Positions 1-12,130 of a stretch of 64,000 bases of DNA are shown here, piece by piece. This DNA is from Tyto alba (lineage: Eukaryota > Chordata > Aves > Strigiformes > Tytonidae). Position 1 is the stretch's first letter; every line of letters begins with the position of its first letter. The DNA lies in assembly GCF_018691265.1 (NCBI RefSeq), contig NW_024881296.1:6355427-6419426 (forward strand), in the 5' to 3' direction. Below the pieces are notes generated by a model. It worked only from the letters and a program-made list of their open reading frames with translations, was not told the DNA's origin and did no database searches. The position numbers and the translations under genes were made by a program.

Positions 1-2580
1 AAACTAATAGATGATTCTGAGAGAGCACAACCCCACAAAAGGGTTGGAGAGTGAAAGTGCACATGGATGAGAGCTAACAGGCCAAGCAAGAAAATCATGT
101 CATTCGTTCTTCATTTTTATCATTCATCTTACTTAATAAATTGTCCTCAGACTGCAATCTTTTAAAAATCAATTTGCTACCTGAGACCACTTGATAAATA
201 ATTTGAGCAACGAAACCAAATCAATATTCAAAAATAAGTTACTGAAATAAACTGATACTCAAAGCAATGTCACTGGATATGTAACTCAGATTGTGCATTG
301 CTGTTCCTTGATCCAGTGAGTGTAATGCCACAGAAGGGGTGTTTAAACCCATATTAGCAGAGATCTAACCTTTTTTTTCCTGAAAATACTCCATAAGAGT
401 TGCTTAAAATGCACTTTTTGGATATTTTTTTTTTTTGCTGTTAATTAGCTTCACTTTAGCATATTCATGGACAAGTGCCCCAAACGATATTTAAACTTAG
501 ATCTACCTCTAAATATAGGCATAGCCTTAGTACCACATGGGAAAGGAGAGAGCTATGTGTTCTGTCTGATACACAGCATCTTTCTAGGGAATTGCCAAAC
601 GTTGCTGTGTGTGTGTCAATATAACAAGCAGGCAAGCCTGCTTAACAGCTCACGCAAACATGTGCCTTCCCTCAGCTCTGCTGCAGTACAAATAGAGAGA
701 GTAGCTAAATCCAGGGTGAAGGTTCCTCCACGAGGACTTTAGGCATGGAAGTCTAGATATCCTACTCAAGGAAAAGAGAAAGATAAAGTCAGCTTCAGGG
801 TAAATCAGAGCAAAAATCCAAATAAAGCTAAGAGATACTAGCCTCAAACTGAGGTCTAATGACAAAGGAACTGTGTACTATAGTTGTTTGGAGGAGCAAC
901 TGAAGATATTAGGCACTCCATAGAAGGCAAAATGATGGGTAGAGCAAAAAAATATATTGGAAAGGGTTAAGAAAAATAAGACCAGGTTTTACAGATACTG
1001 GGGAAATAAAAATATTAGAAGAAATGGGTGAAGGAGAAAATTTTATGAGAATAAAACCTGACTGAAACAGTGAGCTGGTTCTTTAAAGGGTCAGGAATAG
1101 AACTACAGTGACTTCATCAAACCTGTGTCTGAGGAATCTCTCTCAAAGATGTTGAATCCTCTTTTGAACCCATCCCAATGTTATATGTGTTTTATTTGTA
1201 CTTCTGGTCCATTAGACTCCTACTGTGAAACCTTCACTCTGTGGAGAACTTAGATAATACTTAACCTTACCAAGGCAAGCAGAGCATAACAAGTCATGGA
1301 AGGAGAATTAGGCATGTAATAATGCTTACCTTCACTACAGAGAGTATAGCTCAATTATTTCTGTTAATTAGATCCCCTTTCCATGCGTAATAAATCCTCA
1401 CTTGCGTGGAAAGGTGCTGAAGGCCATGAGCTGACAGACACCATCAGGTGAGCATGTCTGGTTAGCAGCCTTCCAAGCCACAAGGCAAATTGCTTGTGGA
1501 AATGTTACTGAACTCACACAGAAATGAAAGGCACAAATGCATTGCCGAGTGTTGAGCTCCATACGTACCCCATATACAACCTCAGAGGAGTGTTCAAGGG
1601 GCTAGTAAAAGTCTGCTGCTTAACAAAGTGCTCTTCTAACAAAATGGGGCAGGCTGTATTAGCACCTCTGGGCATATCTGGTATAGCCTCCTCAGAGAAA
1701 TCCACTGCAATGGGTGGTCTTGGGCATAGCTTCCTTGTGCCTGACTTGCACGAAGCTTTTATATTTATTTGTAATGTTCTTTACGTATTTATTCAAAAGT
1801 CTAATGACATTTAAATGAAAAATCTCATGCTGATTAAAAGCAGGTAGGGGAATAGCTGGGAAAATGAAATGCACCGTACATAATCAGATCCAGATGACAT
1901 GCAGCCCAGGGTTTTGAGGGAATGAAGCTAATGAATATACTGAACCTCTGGTAATTAGATTTGAGCAGCCATGGCAAAGGGAATGGAGGGGGGAAATGCA
2001 AACATGGTATAGATCTTAAAAGGGGAAATAAACAAGGGGGGGAAAAGAGTTATCCTAACTTATAAAAAGCCCACATCACTGACTGTAGCCCCCAGAGGGA
2101 AGGACTGCAGAATGTTTCTCCAGCTTTCCCTTTCAAACTTCCCATCATCTTTTCACTCCTCACTTCCACAGCTGTGCTCTTTTTCTTCTCCCCTCCTCCC
2201 CCTCTTCTGCATCCCACCCTCTGCTTTTGCCCACATCCCCCATTTTACTCTCTCTGTGATATCTAGTTTTCCAGGATGAAGAGCCCTTCTCAGACTGTTC
2301 TTGTGCCTTTTCCAAACTACCACCTCTCTGTCCTGCCTATGCAGTTACCAGATCAGTAGAGCTCCACATTATCTCTTTCCTTCCCAACTGCACTAGGCTA
2401 AACCTTTATTTTGATCTAAGTACTTAAAAACGTGCATTTCTTTAACATGTGAGCAGTCCCACTAAAATTGGTGGATTAGCCAGGGTGTTAAAAACCACGG
2501 GTTTATGTGCCTGCCCAGCACAGAAGCTCAAGCATTAATTCCTTCTCATTCCCAAACTGACTTTATCCCACCCACTGCTG
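1..2580. other. Unique AT-leaning sequence, no gene seen
   Basis: No frame here has splice context or protein character that I recognise; the longest open frames are under 100 codons and look like chance. The stretch includes a T run near 425-436 and a homeodomain-site-rich patch around 1350-1410 (TTAATTAG-type core, then a GCGTAATAAA stretch) that could be regulatory. A TATAAAAAG string sits near 2059-2067 with no obvious gene downstream. I see no clear transposable-element end. The most likely identity is intergenic or intronic DNA. Confidence 0.55.
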
Positions 2581-2599
2581 TTGTATTCAGGCCCATCTC

Positions 2600-3000
2600 C
2601 TCGGCCTGCACACAAGCCCAGGCTCCTCTCGCGCCTGTCCGAGCAGACACCCAGCTGCACCCAGTCTGACCTGCCACCCCCACCAGTCCCCGTGCTGGCC
2701 AGGAGAAGCCTGGCTTCACCCCGTGCCCCTTGGGCGCCGGGGCTCTGCACAGCACCTGGGGTCGGCAGCGCTGGCTGCCCCGGGGGTGGTGAGCAGAGGC
2801 CATTTCGGGCTCTGGGCTGGTCTCCATCCCCTGCTGACCGTGTAAAGGGCTTTTGTGTAGCCCCGGTCGCCTCCCTGCGCTGACAATAGCCCCCTTCAAG
2901 GCGCCACGCACTCCGAGGTTATGAGCCACGACAGGGCTGCGCGACCAAGTGAACCGCACTCCGCTGTGTCCCAGGCACCCATGCAAGGGAGAGACGGGGG
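2600..3000. promoter_or_regulatory. Small CpG-rich patch (possible CpG island)
   Basis: Hand counting gives about 25 CpG dinucleotides in roughly 400 bases, in sequence that is clearly more GC-rich than its surroundings. I estimate an observed/expected CpG ratio near 0.6, which is borderline for a CpG island. Open frames run through it on both strands (minus strand 2546-2986, plus strand 2581-2883), but their proline/glycine/arginine-rich, low-stop composition is what GC-rich DNA gives by chance. It could be an orphan CpG island, a weak promoter, or a GC-rich remnant of an old insertion. There is no TATA box or recognisable first exon beside it. Confidence 0.4.
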
Positions 3001-3140
3001 AACAAACGGATTACAGTTTACTGAGAAATTTGGTGCATTTGGAGGCTTGATAGACTGCACATCGAGCCTCCACAGGCCTCGCTGAGTGGGTCTTTAGACA
3101 AATTCCTCACATTGCATTAGAATTAGAGCAAAAGCCCACC

Positions 3141-3230
3141 AGGACAAAATTCTGCCCCTTGCTACACCCGGGCACCCCCCCAGACATTGCAGCATCCTGT
3201 ATGCAAAGGGACTGAAGGAAGTGGATTGCA
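3141..3230. repeat. Very old palindromic amniote repeat
   Basis: The block opens with ACAAAATTCTGCCCCTTGC, continues with GCTACACC, and closes with GAAG...AGTGGATTGCAC. This matches the general layout of an ancient amniote element family in which arms like AATTCTGCCCT...TTACACC flank a centre resembling CCATTGAAGTCAATGG. Family membership is recalled from general knowledge of turtle, crocodilian and bird genomes and I cannot give a database name. The copy is heavily diverged, and the second arm is only partly visible. Confidence 0.4.
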
Positions 3231-4624
3231 CTTTTCCTTTCTTGGTGTGGATAATGAATTCTTTTCAATTAATTCAAGAATCAGCATCACTATTTGAATT
3301 GTATATTTTTACTTTGACTACAGTCTTTAATGTCTTTCCAAAGGAGAGTTTATAGAGAGTGTTAACAGAGCTGTCTGTTAGGCAACAATTCCACTGGAGA
3401 AGCAGAAAGTGAATTTAGATGGTGATAAAATGCAGTACTTTTTTTTTTTTTTCCTTTTGATGTCTTCAATAAAGAGTGGAAGCTTCTCTTGGGATCTATT
3501 ATTTGGATTATAATCTGAACTGCTTTCTGTCTGAATGCTGACTCTCTGGACCAGAGAGATCAGGCTAGCACTGAAAAAATAAATTCCCTTTGGGAGATTT
3601 AACACAACCTCTTTTTCTCCCCTAAGCCAGAAAATCCTTTAAAATTATTTTAGTAACACTGGCAACTTAAAGCAGAGAAAAAGACTAGAAGCTGCTCACT
3701 TTGCATGGATTTTGAAGAAGAGAGAAACATCTCCTTGCAGCACAGTTCATTATTGACAGGTCAAAATGATTTGCTGGATCAGAAATATTTCCCTCCCTGG
3801 GAGATGTTGATTGCAGCAGTAGGCTTCCTATTTGCATATTGCACAGCTCAGTTAGTTGGGGTTGAGGCAATCACATGTTAAAAGGCAATTTGGAGAAAAT
3901 TACATATAACTTCAGATGTCATTCAAAAAGGATGGGGTAGTGACATCTGTTTCTCATAACCTTTGAAACATTACACATGTTTCAGAATGGTACTGTTTCT
4001 TTAGAAGTAAACCATATAATCTCTGGATTTTTTAAAATTAAACATGGTACATTTAATTTAGGATATTGTTATTCTAAAGAAGACAATGCTAACCTTTTTT
4101 GACCTTCTCTGTGGCGTAAGTTATTGTTGGCAAAGTCACTTTTGGTCTCTTTGTCTGATCCAGGAGTGTATTTCATGAATTGCCTTTGAATTTTAAGTGG
4201 TGACTAGATCTTTGTGTTCTAGATAAGGTCACAAAAACAATTTATCCAAGGCATTTGACAAAGAAAGGAAAAATTGCACACTTTTCCCATCAAACGTAAT
4301 TACCATTCACCACATCTAAAAGAAGCGCTTGTTGCATCTCTACCAGGGAACCGCTATGAATCGGTTTATTTGTCCATTAACAGAAATCTGTTGCGGGAAA
4401 AACAGAGGAAATAGGCTTTATAATTAATCCTTTTAGTTCTCCGACAGAAAATTGATAGATCTGGAACTTATGCCATGGAAGACTTTTTTTTTTTTTTTTA
4501 TGAAAGACAGAAAGCTGTAAGGCAAGCCTCCCTCCCCTCTCGCTGGAACACACAGGGTCTGCTAGGGGGCTGGAGAGATGACATGAGGGCAGGAGAGCAG
4601 GCGCACCCAGCACCAGGCTCCACA
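3231..4624. other. Unique AT-rich sequence with T tracts
   Basis: No gene is supported. A T tract of about 14-15 bases lies near 3438-3452 and another of about 13 near 4487-4499, either of which could be a decayed retroposon tail on the minus strand, though no repeat body is recognisable beside them. AT-rich segments such as 3245-3330 carry homeodomain-like TTAATT cores. Open frames in this stretch are short. Confidence 0.5.
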
Positions 4625-4765
4625 AGTTTATTCAATTAGGTATTAAATGTTTGGAACAAGGTTTCATTTGCCAACAGCTGTATACAATCATTTGTGGTTT
4701 TGAGGCCAGGGTAATTGGCATGTTATGAGCTTTCGCCTCAGCTTTTGGCATCTGCCTGAAAACCA
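4625..4765. promoter_or_regulatory. Enhancer-like AT-rich block
   Basis: The segment has the texture of a vertebrate conserved noncoding element: unique sequence, no repeat signature, and clustered AATTAGG, GGTAATTGG and CAGCTG (E-box) motifs, with a stretch at 4672-4700 containing the E-box and a TTTGTGGTTTTG (Runx-like TGTGGTTT) string. Nothing here encodes protein. Conservation cannot be tested from one sequence, so this is a texture-based inference. Confidence 0.25.
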
Positions 4766-5614
4766 CACGGGAAGAGGGACGGCTCTGCGCTGGGCTCGGC
4801 CAGGAGCCGTCCCCGGGGAGCGGGACCTCAGGAGCAGTCAGCGAAAAAACCCCACCCAGGTCTAATGGATACTGGGGAGCTGCTGCCCACCAGCCCTCCT
4901 AGTGAGCCCTGGTGAGCGGGAGAAGGAGTCCTTGCTAAACTGCATCTTACCGGAGCCAAGAGTGCTTCACATGCATGGATTTATGCTTTTAACTAAACAC
5001 AACTGTTTTCAGGAAATCAACTGAAGCTCCTTACTAATTGGAAGCAGTGAGGGACTTTTTTTTCCCATTGTGTGCTTCAGTCCTCAGCGATCCAGCACTC
5101 AGCACTCTGTCCCTTCACCAATTCACCACCTCTTTGCTACAGGATGCTCTTTGGGAAGCAATAGCCATTTACTACACACTTGTACAAGGACCAGCACGGA
5201 AAGCCCTATCTAGGTCAAGACTCTTTGGTACCACTGCAACGTAAATATTACATGCTAATAACACTGCGGTGGAGCCATGCTTCATCATATTATGAGGATC
5301 ACTAGATAATATCACACTAACCCTGTTATTATCACCTACAGCCATTTACTTACTGCTTCCTGTTAAAGGGGAGTCAGCCTTGAACAGTTCCTCTGGCTCA
5401 CAGTCATAACCAACATCGTGTCCTGATTTATTTGTTTACACCTTAAAGAGTTGTCCTGGATCCTTTAGAGAAGCTCCCAACTGATGTCTAATCATTAACT
5501 AGAGAAGAGGAGAGCAGAAACTTGCAGTGCTAGTCCGCATTAGTGTTCTCTAGCTATAATAATGGATTGCTTTTTCCCTGGGGTGTTCAGAGGTCTTTAC
5601 AAAGAGAGAGGAAC

Positions 5615-5720
5615 ATTGTTATTGCCATTTAAGTGGTGAAAATGCTTAAGAGCAATGAAGCAACGTACCTTGCCCACTGTTACACAGTAGATCAGTGGCA
5701 GTCACTGGGACTGCATAAAA
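5615..5720 (+). repeat. MIR/L2-type ancient repeat fragment
   Basis: The order of motifs follows the 3' half of MIR and related CORE-SINE/L2 elements: ATTGCCATTTAA (in place of ATTCCCATTTTACAG), then AAGCAACGTACCTTGCCCACTGTTACACAG, then TAGATCAGTGGCAG. The TTGCCCA...TCACACAG...AGTGGCAG string is the usual hallmark of these elements. The copy is strongly diverged, as expected for an insertion older than the bird-mammal split. Confidence 0.6.
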
Positions 5721-7144
5721 ACCCACCAAAAGCTGTGTCATGTCCACGCCCCTAAGTGAGAACTCAATGTAGTTACTTAATAATAACAGAAAGTATAATT
5801 TATCCCATCTATGTCCGAGAATCGATGCCAGTTGTTTTGGCAGACACTCACAAGCTGTTTGGTTTGGGTGAGCCTGTTCTTAACACATGCTCAAGGGCTT
5901 GTTAATGGGATGGAGAGATGCAAATGAAAGCCTTCAGGCTTCACCATAAGCAAACTTCTCCCCTTGATCACAACACAGTGTGTCCTGCTCCTGACAGCTG
6001 TGGTTTTATGGCGGGTCAGGTGGACAACAGATGTTCACCTGCTTAACTACAGTAGCAGTAAAACTCTTAAAACAACTGATGTACAAAAAGGGGCCATCTA
6101 CTCTAGCCATTTTGCAATCAGGCAGGAGCCCTTCAGATGTATTTGTCTGTACGTCTCATCTAATTTCCTCTCAGAACTCTGGCAATGGAGCCCCTGCTTT
6201 TTTCTTGGGTAAATCATTTCTTTCTGAGGTAAGACCCTGCTCCTCTGATGCGGCTTTCCTCCCCCACTCCACACAGCTAATTTAACTTTTCCCTTCCTAC
6301 CTATGCTTGTTAGCGTGGATGAAATATGCATGCCAAAATGTCATCATTCCCCCTCACAATCGCACTGTTATGCTTGCTCATCTGGGGTCCATCTGTGGGG
6401 TGTTGGCAATGAACTCCTATTACACTGGAGAGTAGGAGGATTGAGGGCTGAGAAGCACGGGAATCCCAGCTATTGCACTGAGATGGAGGATCAAACCCTG
6501 TTTTTGGGGGGAAGTCCTGGGGTACCTGTGTGAAACCAAAGCAAACATCAGTATTGATCCATGTGGGTCTTCTGTCTGTGGTTAGCGGTCTCTGAGCAGC
6601 TCAGGTAAGGAAGCTAAGCTGATAGGGCCAACGATTTTCTCCAGAGCTTTTATACTGTGTATGGGACTGCTGCTGTCTACAGTACCATGGAGCTGGTGCC
6701 TGCACAAGTATAATTTTTAGTGAATCGGTTTGAACAGAGACTGTCTTTGACGTTCAAAGCTAGTGTTAGGCAGCAAATGGAGATACATGGGATGTGAGCT
6801 GGGATTTAGTGGTCACTCTTTCTGCTGAAGCATGTCTGAAGCCCAGTGAGAGGCTGATTGACTGTGAGCCTGAGGGAGATATTGCAGTCATGTTTGTAAA
6901 GCTTTCCAGAGCAGAGCTGCTGACCATGGGTGAGACAGAAAGGGCCACACCAGTCACTGAGTTCACATGGGGTAAAGATATTGCTGTCCATCGTGAGACA
7001 AAACCCTTGTCTAGAAAAAAAAGAAGTTAACAAGGAATTTTTCATCTTTGTACCTCACATGTAGCCTGATTTTTCTGCTGCTCAAGAGAGAATGCCAAAT
7101 GCATCTCATATCTGTCCAAGGAGGAAATTTGGTTAAAAAATGAA
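5721..7144. other. Unique sequence, no gene seen
   Basis: Several open frames of 75-85 codons on both strands overlap one another (for example 5964-6212 plus and 6098-6331 minus), the usual pattern of chance frames. None has recognisable domain content. A GAG|GTAAGA donor-like string near 6226-6232 and CAG|GTAAGG near 6603-6609 have no convincing upstream exon. Confidence 0.45.
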
Positions 7145-7215
7145 AAGAGCTAGGCATATATCTCCTCTGAAAATCAATGGGATTTATGTGTTCTGATCTC
7201 CTTCTCATTTTGAGA
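7145..7215. repeat. Fragment of old palindromic amniote repeat
   Basis: The segment contains TAGGCATATATCTCC, then TGAAAATCAATGGGATTTATG, then TCATTTTGAGA. This resembles an old palindromic element family of sauropsids built from TTAGGCxCCTAA arms around an AGTCAATGGGA centre. The centre AATCAATGGGATTTA is well preserved and the outer arms are decayed. The family is recognised by pattern only. Confidence 0.4.
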
Positions 7216-7650
7216 CTCAGCCCACGTGTACTACTCAGCTATGCTTTATATGACTGGCTTCACCCTCCTTGCAAAATCACCCTCTGCTTTTGATATTCAT
7301 CGGCAATGGGAATCGAAACTAGCTTACTACTCAGTGAAGGCAAGTTTTGTGTTTGCCTTCTGCATCTTTCTTCAGCCCTCTGACAGAGCCCTGGAAAAAG
7401 CCCAGTCTGCAGCCTTTACTCAGGGCTGAATGAATAAGGTCACCATGTGCCAGGATGGAGGTACATTGTCGTACAGTGACAGAGAGGCAGCTAGCTAGGC
7501 TGGAGGTGGTTTGAAGAAAAGGTACAGCACTCAGCTGTGTTTACCTTCAGAGATGCTAATCTCACACACTTGCTCTTGCATCAAGAAAGCAGCTCCATGA
7601 TTCATGCCAAATAGTGGCAGCAAGATACTACCCATGATGTTCCTGTGGAA

Positions 7651-7845
7651 ATGCTTTTTCTTACATACTGGGGAGGAAGAAGAAAAAGACAGGGAGTCAC
7701 CTCAGCTGTTGGACCTGAGGTCTTCAATAAGCCATCTGATGATTTCCTTGAGGATGAGCCAGTTAAGGAGGAAAAACAGATGAAAGAATTAGTAAGCAAG
7801 TGCTGCTGGCTCAGTAAAGCCGTCCAAGAGTTGATAATTCAATAG
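7651..7845 (+). CDS. Unrecognised short open frame, charged C-terminal half
   Basis: This frame opens at an ATG at 7651 and ends at TAG 7843-7845. Its second half contains SDDFLEDEPVKEEKQMKELV, an acidic patch followed by a lysine/glutamate stretch with coiled-coil-like spacing, and then a short hydrophobic end. I do not recognise the family. There is no clear polypyrimidine tract and acceptor immediately before the charged part, no Kozak-type start, and codon use is not strongly biased. It may be a fragment of a decayed element or chance; the charged composition is the only reason to list it. Confidence 0.12.
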   Translation: MLFLTYWGGRRKRQGVTSAVGPEVFNKPSDDFLEDEPVKEEKQMKELVSKCCWLSKAVQELIIQ

Positions 7846-8524
7846 ACTCGTGAATTCCTTTGGTTTGGTTTTACTCATGTACCACTACTATTCCCCTGTC
7901 ATAAGCAACCTCTGGAAAAGCATGATTAAAATCAAAACCAAACCCCACCAGACAAGCAGGGAGGCATTTCTAGAAATAGAATCTTAGCAGTCATGGCTTT
8001 TATAATTTCATCTACTTCCTTAAAAAACAAATGGGATCTGCTCTTCCTTCTCCCTGCATTGGAAAGCTTGTGGAGTTGAGGATGGTTTTTATGCCTGACA
8101 GGACATGCTGGGTTTGGAATGCATAGTTCCTTTTTGTCATCCCTCCTAATCCTCCTTGCTTTTCCTTGCATTAGTTTGCACTTCTCTAACTGCTTGTAAA
8201 CCAGAGGTCTGGCAGGAAGCATATGACGTCTCAAATGGATTGAGTATGAGCTTCAAGAGTGAAAATACAGAGGTTTCCTTGAAGACCTCAGGTCCACTGT
8301 GATAGCAGACTAAGTTATGGAGACATTCAATCTTTGGGCTGTAATTTATTTTTTAATTGATAAATCTTTACACTAAATTACATGCTGGCATCAGAACTGT
8401 TGTTAAAACCTAACACACAGGGGTTCTCCAATTATTCACCACTTCTCACAGTACAGGATGAGGGTCTCTGATGAAAGAATTGGGGACCAGTATTTGAACT
8501 GAGGAGGCACAGCACTTAGTTTAA

Positions 8525-8851
8525 ACTGTGGAACTCGCTGCCAGAGGAAGCTGCAAAGGCAAATGTTTAAGCAGGCTCAGCAAAAGAGATCAGCTGAACT
8601 TGGAAAAGGCTGGCCCAGGAGCAGTCATTAAAGAGAACAGTACAGATGGCCAGAAGGAAGAGTCAACACACAGAGAGCCCTGGGCATGCTGAAAGGTTGG
8701 GACAATGAGGGCATCATGAGGAATCTGACACTCATTTGCTGGAAATATTCATCACTGGATTTGACAGGGCCCTGGCTATCCCAATCTAGGCCCTGCTCTC
8801 CATAGACCAGATAGTTCCCAGGACAAACCCAGACTTTCTGAGATTCTGTGG
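8525..8851 (+). mobile_element. CR1 LINE 3' end, decayed
   Basis: The left part reads ACTGTGGAACTCGCTGCC, similar to the CR1/L3-type phrase before the 3' end in which TGGAAC is followed by CTGCC. The right part reads CTGGATTTGACAGGGCCCTGG, then TAGGCCCTGCTCT, then AGACCAGATAGTTCCCAGGA, and ends in TTCTGAGATTCTGTGG. This follows the CR1 order of GGCCCTGCTC, GACTAGATGATCTCC and the terminal ATTCTGTG repeat unit. The middle is badly diverged. The 5' parts of the element are absent, as is normal for CR1 truncation. Confidence 0.6.
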
Positions 8852-11800
8852 GTTCAAGCCTGAAACCAGAAAGTCAGGCTGAGAGGAGGATCCTTCTTCC
8901 TTTGTTTTGCTGCTTTTGTTTTTCTAGGTACCTGCTACTTCCTATTGGCAGAAATGACATACTGAGCTGGGTATATCCAACCTGAAACTGTGCATCAGGT
9001 TTTGCTTTTTTTAAGACCCCTGTGCTGTAAAACCCCATTTTCCTTCCCAAGGAGGATGACTGTAAATTCAAAGTTCACACCAGAAGTAGGGCAGCCTTTT
9101 GACATGGTCACACAGTCATTGGGATAAGCTATATTCTTCAGATTAATTGTTAGCTGCTGCCTAGCAAAAAAAAAAAAAAAGGAATCATCAGAAAGCAGCT
9201 TAGTATAAGAAGGAAGCAAGAGATGCATGTCCTGAACATCACTGCTTCCACCAATAAAACTGTCTCTTGTATCTGTGCATGCCTGTATACCACATAGAGC
9301 TGACCTGGAGCTGAGTGCTTAGCAGATAGCATTACTTGCAAAACCACTGCCCCCAAAAGACCATCTCTGATCAATCTAAAATGATCATGGGTTCACTCAA
9401 ATGCCTTATGTCTTACACCCACCTGAGACGGCAGCTCTCTCTTTAATGGCAGTAACGGCGTGTGAGCAGGGAAAGGAGGCAGCCGAGCGGAAGGACGGCT
9501 GATGGGAGTGGATCAGTGCTGCACACCTCCCACGGAAGGAGCCCTTCACAGTGTCACAGAGTGACCCTCAGGCCATGGCAAGACAGGGCCTCAGCAGGCA
9601 GTGCCACCCTTGCTCCACTGATGCCAAGGGAGCTACACTGAGGTACATGAGCTGAAGGTGCAGCCTTCTGTTACATTGCCTTTGTTAATAACAGAGCTGC
9701 TACAGTAGGTAGCATCCTGGGCTCTCAATCTTCACTTCAAGGTTTTTTCGTCACTGGGGCAGTGATCTGGAAGAGTGACTGGTTGGGTTTGTTTCTGGGC
9801 CAAATAAAAGCTTGCTCTGAGGTGTGCTTCAGGACATGCCACTGTGGCTCAGACTTTGATCTCACGACCTACCTGCTCTGTCAGCTTTGCCTGCAAATCC
9901 TGTTTAACTCTGTGTTTGTTCTCAAAACAAGCATGCAAATATGTTCTTTTGTTGTTTTTCTTTTCCATAAGAAAACCTGGGCAGAAGCAGCCTGTGCTGA
10001 CAAGCCAATGAGAGCACCCTTAAATGAGGGAAGCCAACAACAAGGGCACCACTCCCAGACTTCCTCACAGCTCTGCAGCAAAAAGCAATGAGCAGAAGAG
10101 CAAATCCAATGTGGAAAGAGCCACTGGCAGCGTTTGCTTTATTAAAAAATGCTGCCCTTGGGTCCTGCAGGCACTGGCCATGGTGGAGCCGGGGACCCGG
10201 CTGTGAACTTTCACCAGCTCTATCATGGCCTCACTTCACTAAATCTAACACAATGCCTCTACAAGGTGCTGAGGTTGGTCTCAGGCACAAGTGGCTCCTG
10301 CATGAAGCTCGGGGTGGACGGACACCTGGGTTTCTGACCACCTTCCTTTCCTCTCATGGGTTGTCTGCGTGGTACCAGGATGAGAGGATAGTCCTGCCCG
10401 TCCCAAGCATTCAGGGAGAAACCTCTTGCCACAAATGTGGGGGCAGTCGAGCAGGGGCCCTGTGTCAGCTGTGCAAGCCCCTGCTCTGAGCGAGACAGCC
10501 TGAACCCCACAGAGACAGAGGTCCTAGTCCTGTCTGTACAGCCACTAGCAATGTACCCTGTGATCTGTCTCATACATCCTATGCTTTGTGTTTTCTGTCT
10601 GTGTTCTCCATTTGCCCTCTAACCTCTTTGAACTGTCATTTTTAATGTCTAAACAGTGTTCAGAGTGGAACTCTCACAGGATTACCATCCAAATTATAAT
10701 TATGCCCAGACACAATATTAAGGTTGAAAAGCCAAGTACTCAAAAGTTAGGAAACATTAGAACTAATATTGCCTCTGTTCTTTAATACACAAAGAGCGCA
10801 GCCCTCCCTTGGTGACAGCCATGGTTTCTGCGCATCCTGTTTTCTGTGAGTGGGAGAACCCAGGGACACGTTTTTTGGGTGTCCTTGGTAACCCGCTGCT
10901 GCTCCCATAGGGACTCAAACATAGGCAGAAACACACGGTCCCAAGACAAAGTGGTCACGCAGGGCTGGCCGAATGTGTTGGAGGTGTCAGCCTGTGTCCC
11001 TCCCACATGCCCTGCAGCTGCAGGAGTACGATGTTGGATGGCCACCAGGCCAATGGGATGGAGGAGCTGATGGATAGAAAATATCTCAGTGGAAGTTAAT
11101 GATTATTTCTAGTCCATATTTATGTGCCAAGCCCAGAGGGGTGGTACGAGGGTGAGGATGAAACTAAATACTAGGAAAGAAGAAGGGTTTATGCTGACTT
11201 TGCTCCAAGAAAAATGTTCTTCCAAATTGTGCAAGCAATAATGCTTGCGTGACACTCTCTTGGAACCTCTTTTAGCTTTTGCAACTCCTTAGCCAGTGTT
11301 TTTTTCCCATTTAACTTACATGTTAAACAAGGACAGAGGTAAGAGGAGACCTAGTGAAGAGAAGAGGGATCGTGGTGCTGAGTGGCTGAGTGCTGCCTTG
11401 TGTAATGGAGTCTTTCCTGCTCAGCACCCTGGAGATGTTAAACACCTCCAACCAAATGCTCTGCAGACAGTTGCTGGTTTTCTTCCTCATTTTTTGAGTG
11501 CTTTCAAGTCCTCGCTCCAAACCACAAGAGCACTTGGACTTCTAGAAGAATATGCCATCGGATTTTGTCAACACAGTTATTTGTCTCTAGTCTTCTCATA
11601 TAGGGCTAACTTGTTTCACAAAAAATTCCATCTGGGACAACCCCCAGGAATGTAAACTTCTACTCTGCAAGGTGAAGTGTTGGCAACACTGATAAATACC
11701 TCAAATCAGGCTCCTGGAATGGGAAGCATTTGGCAAGCTTGTAAGAGGCAAAACCAACCCACAACACTTGAGAATAGAGCTTGTCCCTATAAATAATAAA

Positions 11801-12040
11801 AAGGAGTAGCTGCTATCTAAAAGTCAGGCCATGATGCAAAAATGTCCTCCAGGGTATTTATATACACTTGAAGGAACTGGAGTACAGCTGGAGCGAGTGT
11901 ACAAAACGCCTGTCTGAGGCTAGTTAAAGCTTACCTGTGCTTTAACATGAGGGTGGCTGGGCTTCCACAGGCAGCGCGGAAGGCTGTATCCCTCCAGCAC
12001 TCCTCCTTCCAGAGAAGGGGGTGCAGAAGTGCACAGCTTA
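8852..12040. other. Unique sequence, no gene supported
   Basis: An A tract of 14-15 bases lies at about 9166-9180. Overlapping open frames of 60-133 codons between 9760 and 10620 sit in a moderately GC-rich stretch and look like chance. I find no exon-like segment with both splice signals. No transposable-element end is recognisable in this interval. Confidence 0.45.
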
Positions 12041-12045
12041 AGCCT

Positions 12046-12130
12046 GTTATCCCATTTTCAGAAGTGATTCAGGCATCTGTGTCCCTTAGATTCAAAATCC
12101 AGGTGACTAGGCTTCTACATCACTGTGGTA
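12046..12130. repeat. Old palindromic (MITE-like) amniote repeat
   Basis: The left arm starts CCCATTTTCAGAAGTGATTC (12051-12070) and the right arm is GTGACTAGGCTTCTACATCACTG (about 12102-12124). The reverse complement of the right arm (AGTGATGTAGAAGCC...GTCAC) lines up with the left arm (AGTGATTCAGGCATC...GTCCC), so an imperfect inverted repeat is visible directly. The wording matches a widespread old sauropsid element in which arms like TTTTCAGAAGTGACTTAGG flank AATGGGACTTAGGCTCCTAA. I cannot name the family. Confidence 0.5.
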
